From the NCBI GenBank assembly GCA_947630315.1, contig CANRHA010000007.1, positions 1-19,040 of the forward strand: DNA of 19,040 bases, in the 5' to 3' direction. Source of the DNA: an uncultured Clostridia bacterium. GTDB lineage: Bacteria > Bacillota > Clostridia > Oscillospirales > Ruminococcaceae. Below the pieces are notes generated by a model, which searched no databases, was not told the DNA's origin, and saw only the letters and a program-made list of their open reading frames with translations. Shown here piece after piece: positions 5,715-12,936 of this stretch. Position numbers and translations under genes: made by a program. Numbering within the stretch: position 1 is the stretch's first letter; each line of letters starts with the position of its first letter.

Positions 5715-6269
5715 TTAAGTACCTTCAAGCAGCCGCCTGAGCTTGTTTTTTCCTCTTGCGAGATATGTTCTTACGGTGGCCGCGTTGATTCCTGTTATTT
5801 CCGAGATCTCATCGCTCGTATAGCCGTAGATGGCGTTGAGCGAGAAGCACATTTTTTCGTTCTGACTGAGGCTTTCTATCTGATCCAAAAGCTCGATGCC
5901 CTCGTATTTTGATTCGGTATACGAGACCTCGCGCTGCCGGTCGGCGTCTTCCTCTTCATCTCCGGGGAATCCCGAAGATATATAGCTGAGGTTTTCGCGG
6001 TCCGAGACGTATTCGGCCTGCCGGCGTTTTATCTTTGCGGTGAGGATCCGTAGGATCCAGCCCTTGAACGCGTCTTCGCTGCGAAGGTTCTTCAGGCCGA
6101 CAAAAGCGTCCAAAACGGCGTCCTGAACCGCGTCGGCCGCGTCGTCGGGGCTGTTGAGGTTGGTCAGCGCGTAGTAGTAGAGTTCTTTATAAACGGCTGA
6201 GTAAAGCTCGGCAAAGGCATTCTGATCGCCTTTTTGCGCCTTTTTTACAAGCTCTTTAAAGCCCGCCAC
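5715..6269 (-). CDS. ECF-type RNA polymerase sigma factor
   Basis: It directs RNA polymerase to a small set of promoters. From the chosen start the protein has 184 residues. Sigma region 2 is FAELYSAVYKELYYYALTN through DDAADAVQDAVLDAFVGL to FKGWILRILTAKIKRR. After an acidic linker, region 4 is LLDQIESLSQNEKMCFSL through YTSDEISEITGI to TVRTYLARGKNKLRRLL, a helix-turn-helix. I chose GTG at 6269 because GAGGTGAT lies six bases before it and the protein then begins right at the conserved FKELVKKAQKGD. The longer ATG at 6296 has no ribosome site and sits inside an inverted repeat. The beta-propeller gene follows after 32 bases. Pairing with a membrane sensor is typical of ECF systems; the signal and the target genes are unknown. 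Confidence 0.9.
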   Translation of the reverse strand: MAGFKELVKKAQKGDQNAFAELYSAVYKELYYYALTNLNSPDDAADAVQDAVLDAFVGLKNLRSEDAFKGWILRILTAKIKRRQAEYVSDRENLSYISSGFPGDEEEDADRQREVSYTESKYEGIELLDQIESLSQNEKMCFSLNAIYGYTSDEISEITGINAATVRTYLARGKNKLRRLLEGT

Positions 6270-6275
6270 GGACCA

Positions 6276-6283
6276 ATCACCTC
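6276..6283 (-). promoter_or_regulatory. Ribosome binding site deciding the GTG start of the sigma gene
   Basis: GAGGTGAT on the minus strand, six bases before GTG 6269. It lies inside the frame of the longer ATG-6296 alternative and is the main argument for the shorter protein. Confidence 0.6.
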
Positions 6284-6294
6284 GCTTTGCGGCC

Positions 6295-6325
6295 ATACAG
6301 AGCCGCGCCGCTTGCGCCTCTGTAT
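6295..6325 (-). promoter_or_regulatory. Inverted repeat ATACAGAG/CTCTGTAT in the sigma gene leader
   Basis: Two perfect 8-base arms (6295-6302 and 6318-6325) flank a GC-rich 15-base centre, just upstream of the ribosome site. It could be an operator or a leader hairpin affecting translation; the sequence alone does not decide. Confidence 0.4.
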
Positions 6326-6436
6326 AGTAAGTGTCAAAAATACTCGTTTTTGTTGCACCGATTTTAAATTATTTTTTGTAAACTCGGGCAAATATATTAC
6401 CGCCCGTTATTTCCGGTTTCAACATTATACGGATTT

Positions 6437-6465
6437 ATTATACACCATCTTTTTAAAGATTACAA
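6437..6465 (-). promoter_or_regulatory. Probable promoter of the sigma/beta-propeller operon
   Basis: On the minus strand TTGTAA (6460-6465) and TATAAT (6437-6442) are separated by 17 bases. A second TATAAT follows at 6424-6429. This leaves a leader of about 160 bases before GTG 6269, containing the inverted repeat at 6295-6325. It looks like a housekeeping rather than an ECF (GGAAC/GTC) promoter. Confidence 0.6.
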
Positions 6466-6511
6466 GACGATTTGATCAAAAAATTGAAACTTAAGAAATG
6501 CGGGGCCCGAG

Positions 6512-6576
6512 GTCAGAAGGCAGAAATCAGATATCAGAAAAGCTTTTACCGGGATTGCGGGAAACAAAAGGCGAGC
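6512..6576 (+). repeat. R2 repeat, copy a, with heptamer array
   Basis: Units CAGAAATCAGATATCAGAAA lead into AGCTTTTACCGGGATTGCGGG and then AAACAAAAGGCGAGC. The reverse complement of the same order is at 13877-13943, with a few differences. Confidence 0.65.
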
Positions 6577-6696
6577 GGCGTGCCGGGAGTCTCTGCCACA
6601 TTTGCCGCGACCTTCAGCTCCTGCCGCAGGCTCCTGATATCCGCCGGCCTCGCTCCTACCTTCATCTGTTTTCTGACATCTGACTTCTGTATTCTT
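6577..6696. repeat. Repeat-island spacer with TCTGACA array
   Basis: CCGCCGGCCTCGCTCCTACC followed by TCATCTGTTTTCTGACATC and TGACTTCTG (about 6641-6690) parallels the run into the cloverleaf at 1574-1630. That run has CCGCCGCCCCTTGCCTCC, then ATCTGTTTTCTGATATCTGA. I see no gene here. Confidence 0.45.
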
Positions 6697-6846
6697 GATG
6701 TGGCCGCTTCGGCCACATCTATGGGAGTTTCCATTCCGCCCGCATTATTCGCATAATTTAAATCCGTCACCGAAGGTGACACCTTTAAGCTCTAACATCT
6801 AATATCTAATACCTAATACCTATGATGTGTCCGCTTCGGCCACATC
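6697..6846. repeat. Hairpin-bounded repeat unit (GATGTGGCCG-CTT-CGGCCACATC)
   Basis: The perfect 10-bp hairpin at 6697-6719 recurs with one change at 6824-6846. Between the two are CCATTCCGCCCGCATTATTC, the hairpin GTCACC-GAA-GGTGAC (6766-6780), and a degenerate ATCTAAT/ACCTAAT array (6790-6822). It looks like a composite palindromic repeat, not a gene. Confidence 0.6.
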
Positions 6847-6862
6847 AATTTTCTTTTCCCTG

Positions 6863-6891
6863 TTGCGCTTTCGGAAAATTTATGGTAGAAT
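6863..6891 (+). promoter_or_regulatory. Probable promoter of the ACT/UPF0210 operon
   Basis: TTGCGC (6863-6868) and TAGAAT (6886-6891) are separated by exactly 17 bases, about 40 bases before the ATG at 6932. Confidence 0.65.
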
Positions 6892-6931
6892 ACTCTTGCT
6901 ACTGTATTTTTAAGTATCGGAGGACATAAGT

Positions 6932-7201
6932 ATGAAAGCGGTAATATCTGTAATTGGAAAGGACGCCGTGGGCATTCTCGCAAAGGTGTCCACGATCTGC
7001 GCCGAATGCAACGCAAACGTCACCGAGGTCTCCCAGTCGGTCCTTCAGGACGTGTTCGCTATGGTGATGCTCGTCGACATAACCAAGCTCTCTATCCCCC
7101 TCGCCGAGCTGTCCGATAAGATGACCGAACTCGGAAAGTCGCTCGGCCTGTCGATCTATGTGATGCATGAAGATATATTCAACACCATGCATCATCTCTG
7201 A
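6932..7201 (+). CDS. ACT-domain protein (UPF0237 family)
   Basis: An 89-residue protein that is a single ACT domain: MKAVISVIGKDAVGILAKVS (first strand and helix), NANVTEVSQSVLQDVFAMVMLVDI (central strands), then a second helix and SIYVMHEDIFNTMHHL. ACT domains bind small ligands, often amino acids, at the interface of dimers. The Gly-Ile-Leu turn after the first strand is the usual ligand-site element. GGAGG lies eight bases before the ATG. The UPF0210 gene starts 32 bases after the stop. This neighbour pair is conserved in many Firmicutes and Actinobacteria, so the ACT protein may be a regulatory partner of UPF0210. Its ligand is unknown. Confidence 0.9.
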   Translation: MKAVISVIGKDAVGILAKVSTICAECNANVTEVSQSVLQDVFAMVMLVDITKLSIPLAELSDKMTELGKSLGLSIYVMHEDIFNTMHHL

Positions 7202-7233
7202 TAAATTTTTACATCAGCCGGAGGAAATAACCG

Positions 7234-8589
7234 ATGATAAATTTAAGCGATATTCTTGAAACCATACGCATGATACAGGACGAATGCCTCGACATACGCA
7301 CGATAACCATGGGCATTTCCCTCCTCGACTGCATAGACAGCGACATAGACCGCGCGTGTGAAAAGGTGTATAAAAAAATCACCTCCCGGGCTAAGGATCT
7401 CGTCCGGGTGGGAGAGGAGATAGAAAAAGAGTACGGCATTCCTATCATCAATAAAAGGATCTCCGTCACCCCTATCGCCATGATCTCGGCCTCGTGCAAG
7501 CAAAGCCCGGTAAAGTTCGCAGAAACTATGGACAAAGCCGCCGAAGCCGTAGGCGTGAACCTTATAGGCGGATACTCCGCGCTCGTCCAGAAGGGCTTTT
7601 CCGCGGGAGATCTCGAACTTATCGAATCAATTCCCGAGGCCCTGGCCAAAACCTCGCGGGTCTGCTCGTCGGTAAATATTGGCTCTACAAAGACCGGCAT
7701 AAACCTTGACGCCTGCAAGCTGATGGGCAGGATAATCCGCGAAACGGCGGAGGCTACCGTAGATTCCGACTGCTTCGGGGCGGCAAAGCTCGTAGTATTC
7801 TGCAACGCCGTAGACGACAACCCCTTTATGGCCGGCGCTTACCACGGCGTTGGCGAGCCGGACTGCATAATAAACGTGGGCGTTTCGGGGCCGGGCGTCG
7901 TCAGGGCGGCGCTCAGTAAAAACCCCGGCGCAAATATAAACGAGGTCTGCGACATAATCAAAAAGACCGCCTATAAGATAACCCGCGTGGGTCAGCTTGT
8001 GGGCGTAACGGCCTCCGAAAGGCTCGGCGTGCCGTTCGGTATAGTCGATCTCTCGCTCGCCCCTACCCCCGCCGTAGGCGACAGCGTAGCGCATATCCTT
8101 GAGGAAATTGGCCTTGAACAGTGCGGCGCGCCGGGAACGACCGCCTGCCTTGCGCTTTTGAACGATTCGGTAAAAAAGGGCGGAGTTATGGCCTGCTCGT
8201 CGGTGGGCGGCCTCTCGGGGGCATTTATCCCGGTATCCGAAGACGCCGGAATGATAGAAGACGCCCGCAGCGGTTCGCTGACGATAGAAAAACTCGAAGC
8301 GATGACCGCGGTATGTTCGGTGGGGCTTGATATGATAGCGATCCCGGGCGACACCACAGCCGACGCGATCGCCGGAATAATAGCCGACGAAGCCGCCATA
8401 GGAATGATAAATTCAAAGACTACGGCGGTTAGGGTCATCCCCGCCATAGGCAAGAAAAAGGGCGAGGAACTCGACTGGGGCGGCCTGTTCGGCCACGCGC
8501 CGATAATGAAGGTCAACACAATGTCGCCCTCAAAGTTCATAAACCGCGGCGGCCAGATCCCCGCGCCGCTGCACAGCCTTAAAAACTGA
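7234..8589 (+). CDS. PFL family protein (UPF0210/DUF711)
   Basis: A 451-residue protein that I recognise as UPF0210. It begins MINLSDILETIRMIQDECLDIRTITMGISLLDC. It keeps the family segments PIINKRISVTPIAMISASC, VNLIGGYSALVQKG, VCSSVNIGSTKTGIN, NPFMAGAYHGVGEPDCIINVGVSGPG and SVGLDMIAIPGDTTADAIAGIIADE, with AIGMINSKTTAVRVIPA near the end. The length is normal for the family. No signal peptide or membrane segment, so it is cytoplasmic. The family is named for structural likeness to pyruvate formate-lyase, but no glycyl-radical motif is seen and no reaction is established. GGAGG precedes the ATG by nine bases, 32 bases after the ACT gene. A hairpin follows at 8597. Confidence 0.93.
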   Translation: MINLSDILETIRMIQDECLDIRTITMGISLLDCIDSDIDRACEKVYKKITSRAKDLVRVGEEIEKEYGIPIINKRISVTPIAMISASCKQSPVKFAETMDKAAEAVGVNLIGGYSALVQKGFSAGDLELIESIPEALAKTSRVCSSVNIGSTKTGINLDACKLMGRIIRETAEATVDSDCFGAAKLVVFCNAVDDNPFMAGAYHGVGEPDCIINVGVSGPGVVRAALSKNPGANINEVCDIIKKTAYKITRVGQLVGVTASERLGVPFGIVDLSLAPTPAVGDSVAHILEEIGLEQCGAPGTTACLALLNDSVKKGGVMACSSVGGLSGAFIPVSEDAGMIEDARSGSLTIEKLEAMTAVCSVGLDMIAIPGDTTADAIAGIIADEAAIGMINSKTTAVRVIPAIGKKKGEELDWGGLFGHAPIMKVNTMSPSKFINRGGQIPAPLHSLKN

Positions 8590-8596
8590 CGCAAAA

Positions 8597-8626
8597 CCCC
8601 GTTCCGCAAAGCCAGGCAGAGCGGGG
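8597..8626 (+). terminator. Weak hairpin after the UPF0210 gene
   Basis: CCCCG (8597-8601) pairs with CGGGG (8622-8626) around a 20-base loop that can pair partly. No T-run follows on the plus strand, so termination is doubtful. Confidence 0.3.
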
Positions 8627-8627
8627 C

Positions 8628-8655
8628 TTGCCGATATGACGGTGCGTGTGATAAA
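8628..8655 (+). promoter_or_regulatory. Possible promoter before the TIGR04076-like gene
   Basis: TTGCCG (8628-8633) and GATAAA (8650-8655) are 16 bases apart, with TGT just before the -10. It is a weak match. Confidence 0.3.
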
Positions 8656-8681
8656 TCGGAGTTTGTAAGAGAGGTAAGCAC

Positions 8682-9035
8682 ATGAAAAAATGGTATGATG
8701 AAGAATATGAGTTCAAAATTGAAGTTATAGGTTTTCTTCAAGGTGACCACACCGAGAATTATTGCCGTAACGGTGAGGAAATAGGCGATACTTATCGTTG
8801 TACTTACGGATGCCCTATAAACAGTGATGGATATGGTATTTGCAGTAAAACAATGATGATGCTGTACCCTATTATGGAATCAGTGCGAAGCGGCGGCGAC
8901 TTAGAAAATCTCGGAGGTGACAGCAAATATAGTAAGACCATTATTTGCCCTGATGGGTGTGTCAAGTTCCGCTTGACTGCAAAGCCTCTCGGAAACCTGA
9001 ATTTTCATAAAGGAGAATTTTGGAAAGAACCGTAA
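8682..9035 (+). CDS. TIGR04076-like small Cys-rich protein
   Basis: A 117-residue protein with GAGAGG nine bases before the ATG. It matches the TIGR04076 plan: an N-terminal strand (YEFKIEVIGF), a Gly-Glu segment (NGEEIGDTYRCTYGCP), GYGICSKTMMMLYPIMESVRSGGD in place of the family's usual G-CPWAW...YP motif, and a closing CPDGCVKFRL. Four to five cysteines (Cys48, Cys52, Cys62, Cys97, Cys101 by eye) could bind metal, but that is inference. The function of the family is unknown. It is visibly more A/T-rich than the genes on either side and lies alone between two transcription units, so it may have been acquired separately. No membrane segment. Confidence 0.75.
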   Translation: MKKWYDEEYEFKIEVIGFLQGDHTENYCRNGEEIGDTYRCTYGCPINSDGYGICSKTMMMLYPIMESVRSGGDLENLGGDSKYSKTIICPDGCVKFRLTAKPLGNLNFHKGEFWKEP

Positions 9036-9054
9036 ACAGTAATTCAGATAAATT

Positions 9055-9105
9055 TTTATCCGAACAGCATTTTCAAGCGTTTTTTTAAATATTTTGTCGG
9101 ATAAA
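9055..9105 (+). other. Inverted repeat TTTATCCGA/TCGGATAAA
   Basis: Nine-base perfect arms (9055-9063 and 9097-9105) enclose a 33-base T-rich loop just after the TIGR04076-like gene. It could slow or end transcription, but the loop is long. Confidence 0.3.
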
Positions 9106-9165
9106 CTGACCGATAATTTCCGATTTTCCGTAAGATGATTTTTAATATGCGCGCTTCTATACGCA

Positions 9166-9193
9166 AAAAGCAGACGGCTCTTCGTCTGCTTTT
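9166..9193. terminator. Bidirectional terminator between convergent genes
   Basis: An 11-bp perfect stem, AAAAGCAGACG / CGTCTGCTTTT, has loop GCTCTT and T-rich tracts on both sides. It serves the plus-strand unit ending at 9035 and the minus-strand unit ending at 9232. Confidence 0.85.
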
Positions 9194-9231
9194 GCTGTTT
9201 TATGCGGGTCTGCACGGGTGGGGCTTTTTTA

Positions 9232-12200
9232 TTATTCCGGCATATCAACATATTCCGGCGCTATTGCGGGAACATAGAAAACTCCGTAGTCGCCCGCCTC
9301 GCAGCCTCGCCAGCCCTCGGCCGAACAGTAGAATTTATAATACGGAACGCCGTCGCGGCCGTAGATAAGCTCGGTGTATTCAACGTCGTCGGCTCCCCTG
9401 CCCGAATCCTCGAACGCCGTCCAGACGTAACTCCCGCTTCTTAAAAGCTCCAGCGCCTCCTCGGGCGTTATCATCGGGTAGTCGCCGACCTTGCGGTACT
9501 GCGTCTCAAAGGCGTTCGGAATGCCGTAGCAGTAAATGGTTCCGTCGTCCATGAAGTCGATGTTGTTCAGGCTGAAATTGATAATAGTTTTAATGATGTC
9601 GTTTCGGTCGGTCTCGGGCAGGGTTCCGTCGTCATAGGGTATAAACTCGCCTACGCAGGGGTGATACATCGTGACGAAACAGTTTTCGCTCTGACCGCTG
9701 TTTACCGCGGTTTTTCCCGCGTCGTTGTTGCCGATGAGCCACTCATACTCCGCCAGAAGCGCCGCTTCGGCGTTTTCGGCCTCCTCGCGGGAAGCTCCGA
9801 AATAGAACCCCACCTTTGCGCCCTCGGGAAGTTCAAAGCCCTTTTCTATGCCGATATCAACGCGGTAGAACATTCCGTCCGTAACGCAGATATCGACCTC
9901 TACGCCGCCCTCTTTAAAGCTCATTTCGGTCGGCTCGGCGTATTCTTCGGGAAGCTCGGTTCGGGCGCTTTCCGATATTTTTTCAAGCTCCTGCGGGGTC
10001 AGGGAGTTGTCCTCTATCACGATTTTATCCGGGTCGAAGCCGAAGCCTATGGCGTAGAACCTAAGCGCCTCGCGCATGAACCCGCGGTCGACGTTTTCTA
10101 TCATTCCGTTTTGCTCCATGTTTCTCGACATAACCCTCTCGTACACCGGCAGGGTGTCGCCCTCGGAAATTTCAAGCTGCCGCCAAGGGTTCCCGGAGTC
10201 AAGGTTTTCGACGCTGCCGGCGCTGTAGATCTCATCTCCCAAAGACGCCGCCTCGGGAACAACAGTCACCGTCGCGAGCGCGTCGGCGGGTTCATCCGGC
10301 GTGAACAGCCCGCGGTTGTAAAGCTCGGTCCTCATGAAATCCGAAATGCTGCGCAGGGTGGATTTCTGGGTGAAGCGGATAGGGTTGTTAGAGGTGGTCG
10401 TGACGATCTCCTTCTCGCTCTCCGCCATTTCAAGGTCGAGGTTCGGGTATGCAGCGCTCTCGAACCGAATACGGCTCTTGCAGATGTGGTAGGCGATCTT
10501 AACGCCGCCTATCTCAAAGAGCATAAATTCAAAGTTGCTGTTCGGAACCTTTACCTCCCGGTCGTTATCATTAAAGAACGAGAGCATTCTGTCGCCTATG
10601 GCCCGGGGCGGATATCCGTCCTCCTGCATTTTGGCCGAACCCCAGCCGGCTATGTCAAAGTAATAATCGAGCGGGCGGTCGTTCAGCACGTCATAAAATG
10701 CATGCGCGCGGTAGAGGGTCCTTTCGTCGGGAAGATCAAAATTCTCATGAAGGTTTTCCGCCTCCTCGCGGGTGTAGACGTTTGTAATTTCATAGGCTAT
10801 CCCCGAAAACTGCCCGCTTAAATCGTTCAAAACATTTTCAAAGTTTATCGGCGTTCCCGAGCCGGGTATGGTGTCGATAGGTATCTGCCTCTCGTAAATC
10901 GGCTCTGAGACATATTCAAGCGCCGCGACCTCGGCGGGTTCTTCTTTGAAACTGCCGCCAAACCCCAAAACCCCGGGGCCGAATCTGCCCTCGCTCAGAT
11001 TTTCAAGCGGCGTTTTCTCCGCGCCGTCAACTATTTCCTTAAGCTTTTGGGCGAGTTCTTCGGGGTCATATGCACCGTGATAGACAGCGGGATTATATGT
11101 CGAAGATGTGACTATGCTCGCGGTTTCATCTGTCATGTAGTCGGTAAGGCTGTCTTCAAGCTCGGGCACCCTCTGGCCCCTCGCAAGAAGGTATTCCCCG
11201 CCGTCGATATTTTCAACATCATACACAAACGCATAGCACTTGAACGCGCGGTTAAAGTCGGATACCTCAGAATCGCGGAACAAAAGCAGCGCTGCCTCGT
11301 CGCCCGAGGTGTACGGTGGCGAACCGCTTTCCTGCATTTTAACGCTCCCCGACATTCTGAAAATTATATCCTTATCCATCGCCTTTTCGGCAAAGTAGTC
11401 ATAAAGAACGGTTGCACGGTAGAAAGTGGCCTGATCGTCCTGCGCGCCCGTCGTATAGCCGTTTAGCCAGAGCGCATCGCTGCCGTCTAAGGTCTCATTG
11501 ACCCTGACCTTATAGAACGAGCCTATCTGCGCGTTGAAGTCTCTGTCAGAAAACAGTTCTTCAAGGCTCTCGTCGGCAGAGGTCGCGGGCTTTGCGTCTC
11601 TCATCACGCCGTCATAATATCCTGCGTTCTGATACTCGGGTATATCCTCGGCCGAAAAAGGCGCAAGCGGAGCGGCTTCCTCGGCCGTAGACAGGCCGCT
11701 TTCGGCAAAATAGCGCGGCTCTGTCGCCGGAACGGTATAAACGTTGTAGAGCTTCATATTCATAACCCGCTCGATCGCGCCGTCGGGGTCGTATATCCAT
11801 ATTTTATAGCATGGGAACCAATATTCCGAGCTGCCCGAGACGTATCCAAGCTCGATTTTTTCGATGTTTTCGCGGCTTATAACGTCGCCCTCGGCGGCTT
11901 CAAGATAAAAGCCCTGCTCCAAAAGCTCTATCGCCTCGTCCGCGGCGACGGTGGGGTACTCGCCGAGAAGTTCGCCCTCTTTAAAGCTGTATGAGAACTT
12001 TAGGCCGCTGTCCTCGCGGATCACCGAAACCGAGCGAAGCTCCTTATTTATGAGGCGTTCGGCGGCGCCGCCCTCGCCTTCGTAAAAGCTGACGGTGAAA
12101 ATCTGCTTGCCATCGGCGTTTCTCCCGCCGCCGGTTATGTTTGTTTCGGGGGCGCTCATCAAAAGCTTATCGCCGTAGTTTTCAAGGATATATTTTGCAA

Positions 12201-12936
12201 AACCGTCCTCGCCGTCAAATTCCGGCAGATCGGCCTTGACCGTAACTGTCGCGCCGTATTGATTCGCGGTCACGGATATCCCTTCCGCCTCGGCGCTCAT
12301 GCTCTGAGTTTGGTAAACCCCCTCCGGCACTGGAACGCCGTAGACGTCAGAAAAAATCCTTTCAAGCTCGGCGGCGGAGTATTCCGAAAAGGGATTTTCC
12401 TCGGTTACGGTTAGCTCCGCTATATCAAGCCCCCACGCCCGCGCGCAGGCGTCAAGGTTTTCGCGTATTTTATTGACATCCGTAAAATCGGGGTAGACCC
12501 CGCCGTAGAATTTCGTCGGGTTCTTATATACCGGCATCTTCTCGGGGATATCCGCCGGCAGAAGGGGTTCGGCGCCCTTTAAATCTTCGGTTCCGTTCTT
12601 TAGGAATACTCCCCCGCCGCCGCTTTCGGAGTCCTCCGAGGGCATAGAAAGCTGAGGCAGGCCGTCTACGATGACCGGCAAAGGGGTTTCATACTCGGTA
12701 TCAGGCTCGGCGGAGTTTTCGGGTACGGCGGTATTATCGGGCAGCCTGTTTATGTGAACACTTCTTGAAAGGGCGAATCCGGCAAGCAAAACTAAGGCTG
12801 CGCAGGCGGCTATCGCGGTAAATTTCAGCCACGGGCGGCGGCGCTTTTTGATCGGGGCTTCCCTCGCGGCCTCGGCCTCTTCGATCGCAGGATCGCTGAG
12901 GTAGGTCAATGCCGCCATAAAATCAAGCTTATTCAT
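9232..12936 (-). CDS. Very large single-pass surface protein with A-B-B'-A' duplicated domains, sigma-factor partner
   Basis: 1234 residues from ATG 12936. I chose this start because ATGA overlaps the sigma stop and GAGGAGGAGG precedes it; the TTG at 12945 is too near that site. In the numbering from TTG, residues 1-33 are cytoplasmic, 34-38 basic (KRRRP), and 40-60 a membrane helix (KFTAIAACAALVLLAGFALS). Everything after is outside. Region A (137-413) and region A' (922-1234) share the order PVY..., GEYP/GDYP...EALELL..G.Y, ELIYG or ELGYVSG...YK, and YVPA..PEY. Regions B (466-625) and B' (705-870) share FYRATVLYDY / LYRAHAFYDV, SVKMQESGSPP / SAKMQEDGYPP and VTSSTYNP / TTTSNNP. I know no named family for the whole protein; region A' resembles YycI/PepSY-like folds only loosely. 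The coupled sigma gene suggests a sensor or anti-sigma role. Confidence 0.8.
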   Translation of the reverse strand: MNKLDFMAALTYLSDPAIEEAEAAREAPIKKRRRPWLKFTAIAACAALVLLAGFALSRSVHINRLPDNTAVPENSAEPDTEYETPLPVIVDGLPQLSMPSEDSESGGGGVFLKNGTEDLKGAEPLLPADIPEKMPVYKNPTKFYGGVYPDFTDVNKIRENLDACARAWGLDIAELTVTEENPFSEYSAAELERIFSDVYGVPVPEGVYQTQSMSAEAEGISVTANQYGATVTVKADLPEFDGEDGFAKYILENYGDKLLMSAPETNITGGGRNADGKQIFTVSFYEGEGGAAERLINKELRSVSVIREDSGLKFSYSFKEGELLGEYPTVAADEAIELLEQGFYLEAAEGDVISRENIEKIELGYVSGSSEYWFPCYKIWIYDPDGAIERVMNMKLYNVYTVPATEPRYFAESGLSTAEEAAPLAPFSAEDIPEYQNAGYYDGVMRDAKPATSADESLEELFSDRDFNAQIGSFYKVRVNETLDGSDALWLNGYTTGAQDDQATFYRATVLYDYFAEKAMDKDIIFRMSGSVKMQESGSPPYTSGDEAALLLFRDSEVSDFNRAFKCYAFVYDVENIDGGEYLLARGQRVPELEDSLTDYMTDETASIVTSSTYNPAVYHGAYDPEELAQKLKEIVDGAEKTPLENLSEGRFGPGVLGFGGSFKEEPAEVAALEYVSEPIYERQIPIDTIPGSGTPINFENVLNDLSGQFSGIAYEITNVYTREEAENLHENFDLPDERTLYRAHAFYDVLNDRPLDYYFDIAGWGSAKMQEDGYPPRAIGDRMLSFFNDNDREVKVPNSNFEFMLFEIGGVKIAYHICKSRIRFESAAYPNLDLEMAESEKEIVTTTSNNPIRFTQKSTLRSISDFMRTELYNRGLFTPDEPADALATVTVVPEAASLGDEIYSAGSVENLDSGNPWRQLEISEGDTLPVYERVMSRNMEQNGMIENVDRGFMREALRFYAIGFGFDPDKIVIEDNSLTPQELEKISESARTELPEEYAEPTEMSFKEGGVEVDICVTDGMFYRVDIGIEKGFELPEGAKVGFYFGASREEAENAEAALLAEYEWLIGNNDAGKTAVNSGQSENCFVTMYHPCVGEFIPYDDGTLPETDRNDIIKTIINFSLNNIDFMDDGTIYCYGIPNAFETQYRKVGDYPMITPEEALELLRSGSYVWTAFEDSGRGADDVEYTELIYGRDGVPYYKFYCSAEGWRGCEAGDYGVFYVPAIAPEYVDMPE

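Noticed and set aside
6269..6296. ATG at 6296 as start of the first sigma factor
   Set aside because: It has no ribosome site and lies in an inverted repeat, whereas GTG 6269 has GAGGTGAT at good spacing. I keep it as a possible alternative only.
9661..10821. 386-residue plus-strand open frame
   Set aside because: It lies wholly antisense to the large sigma-coupled surface protein. It has no ribosome site and no recognisable domain, and long antisense frames are common opposite GC-rich genes.
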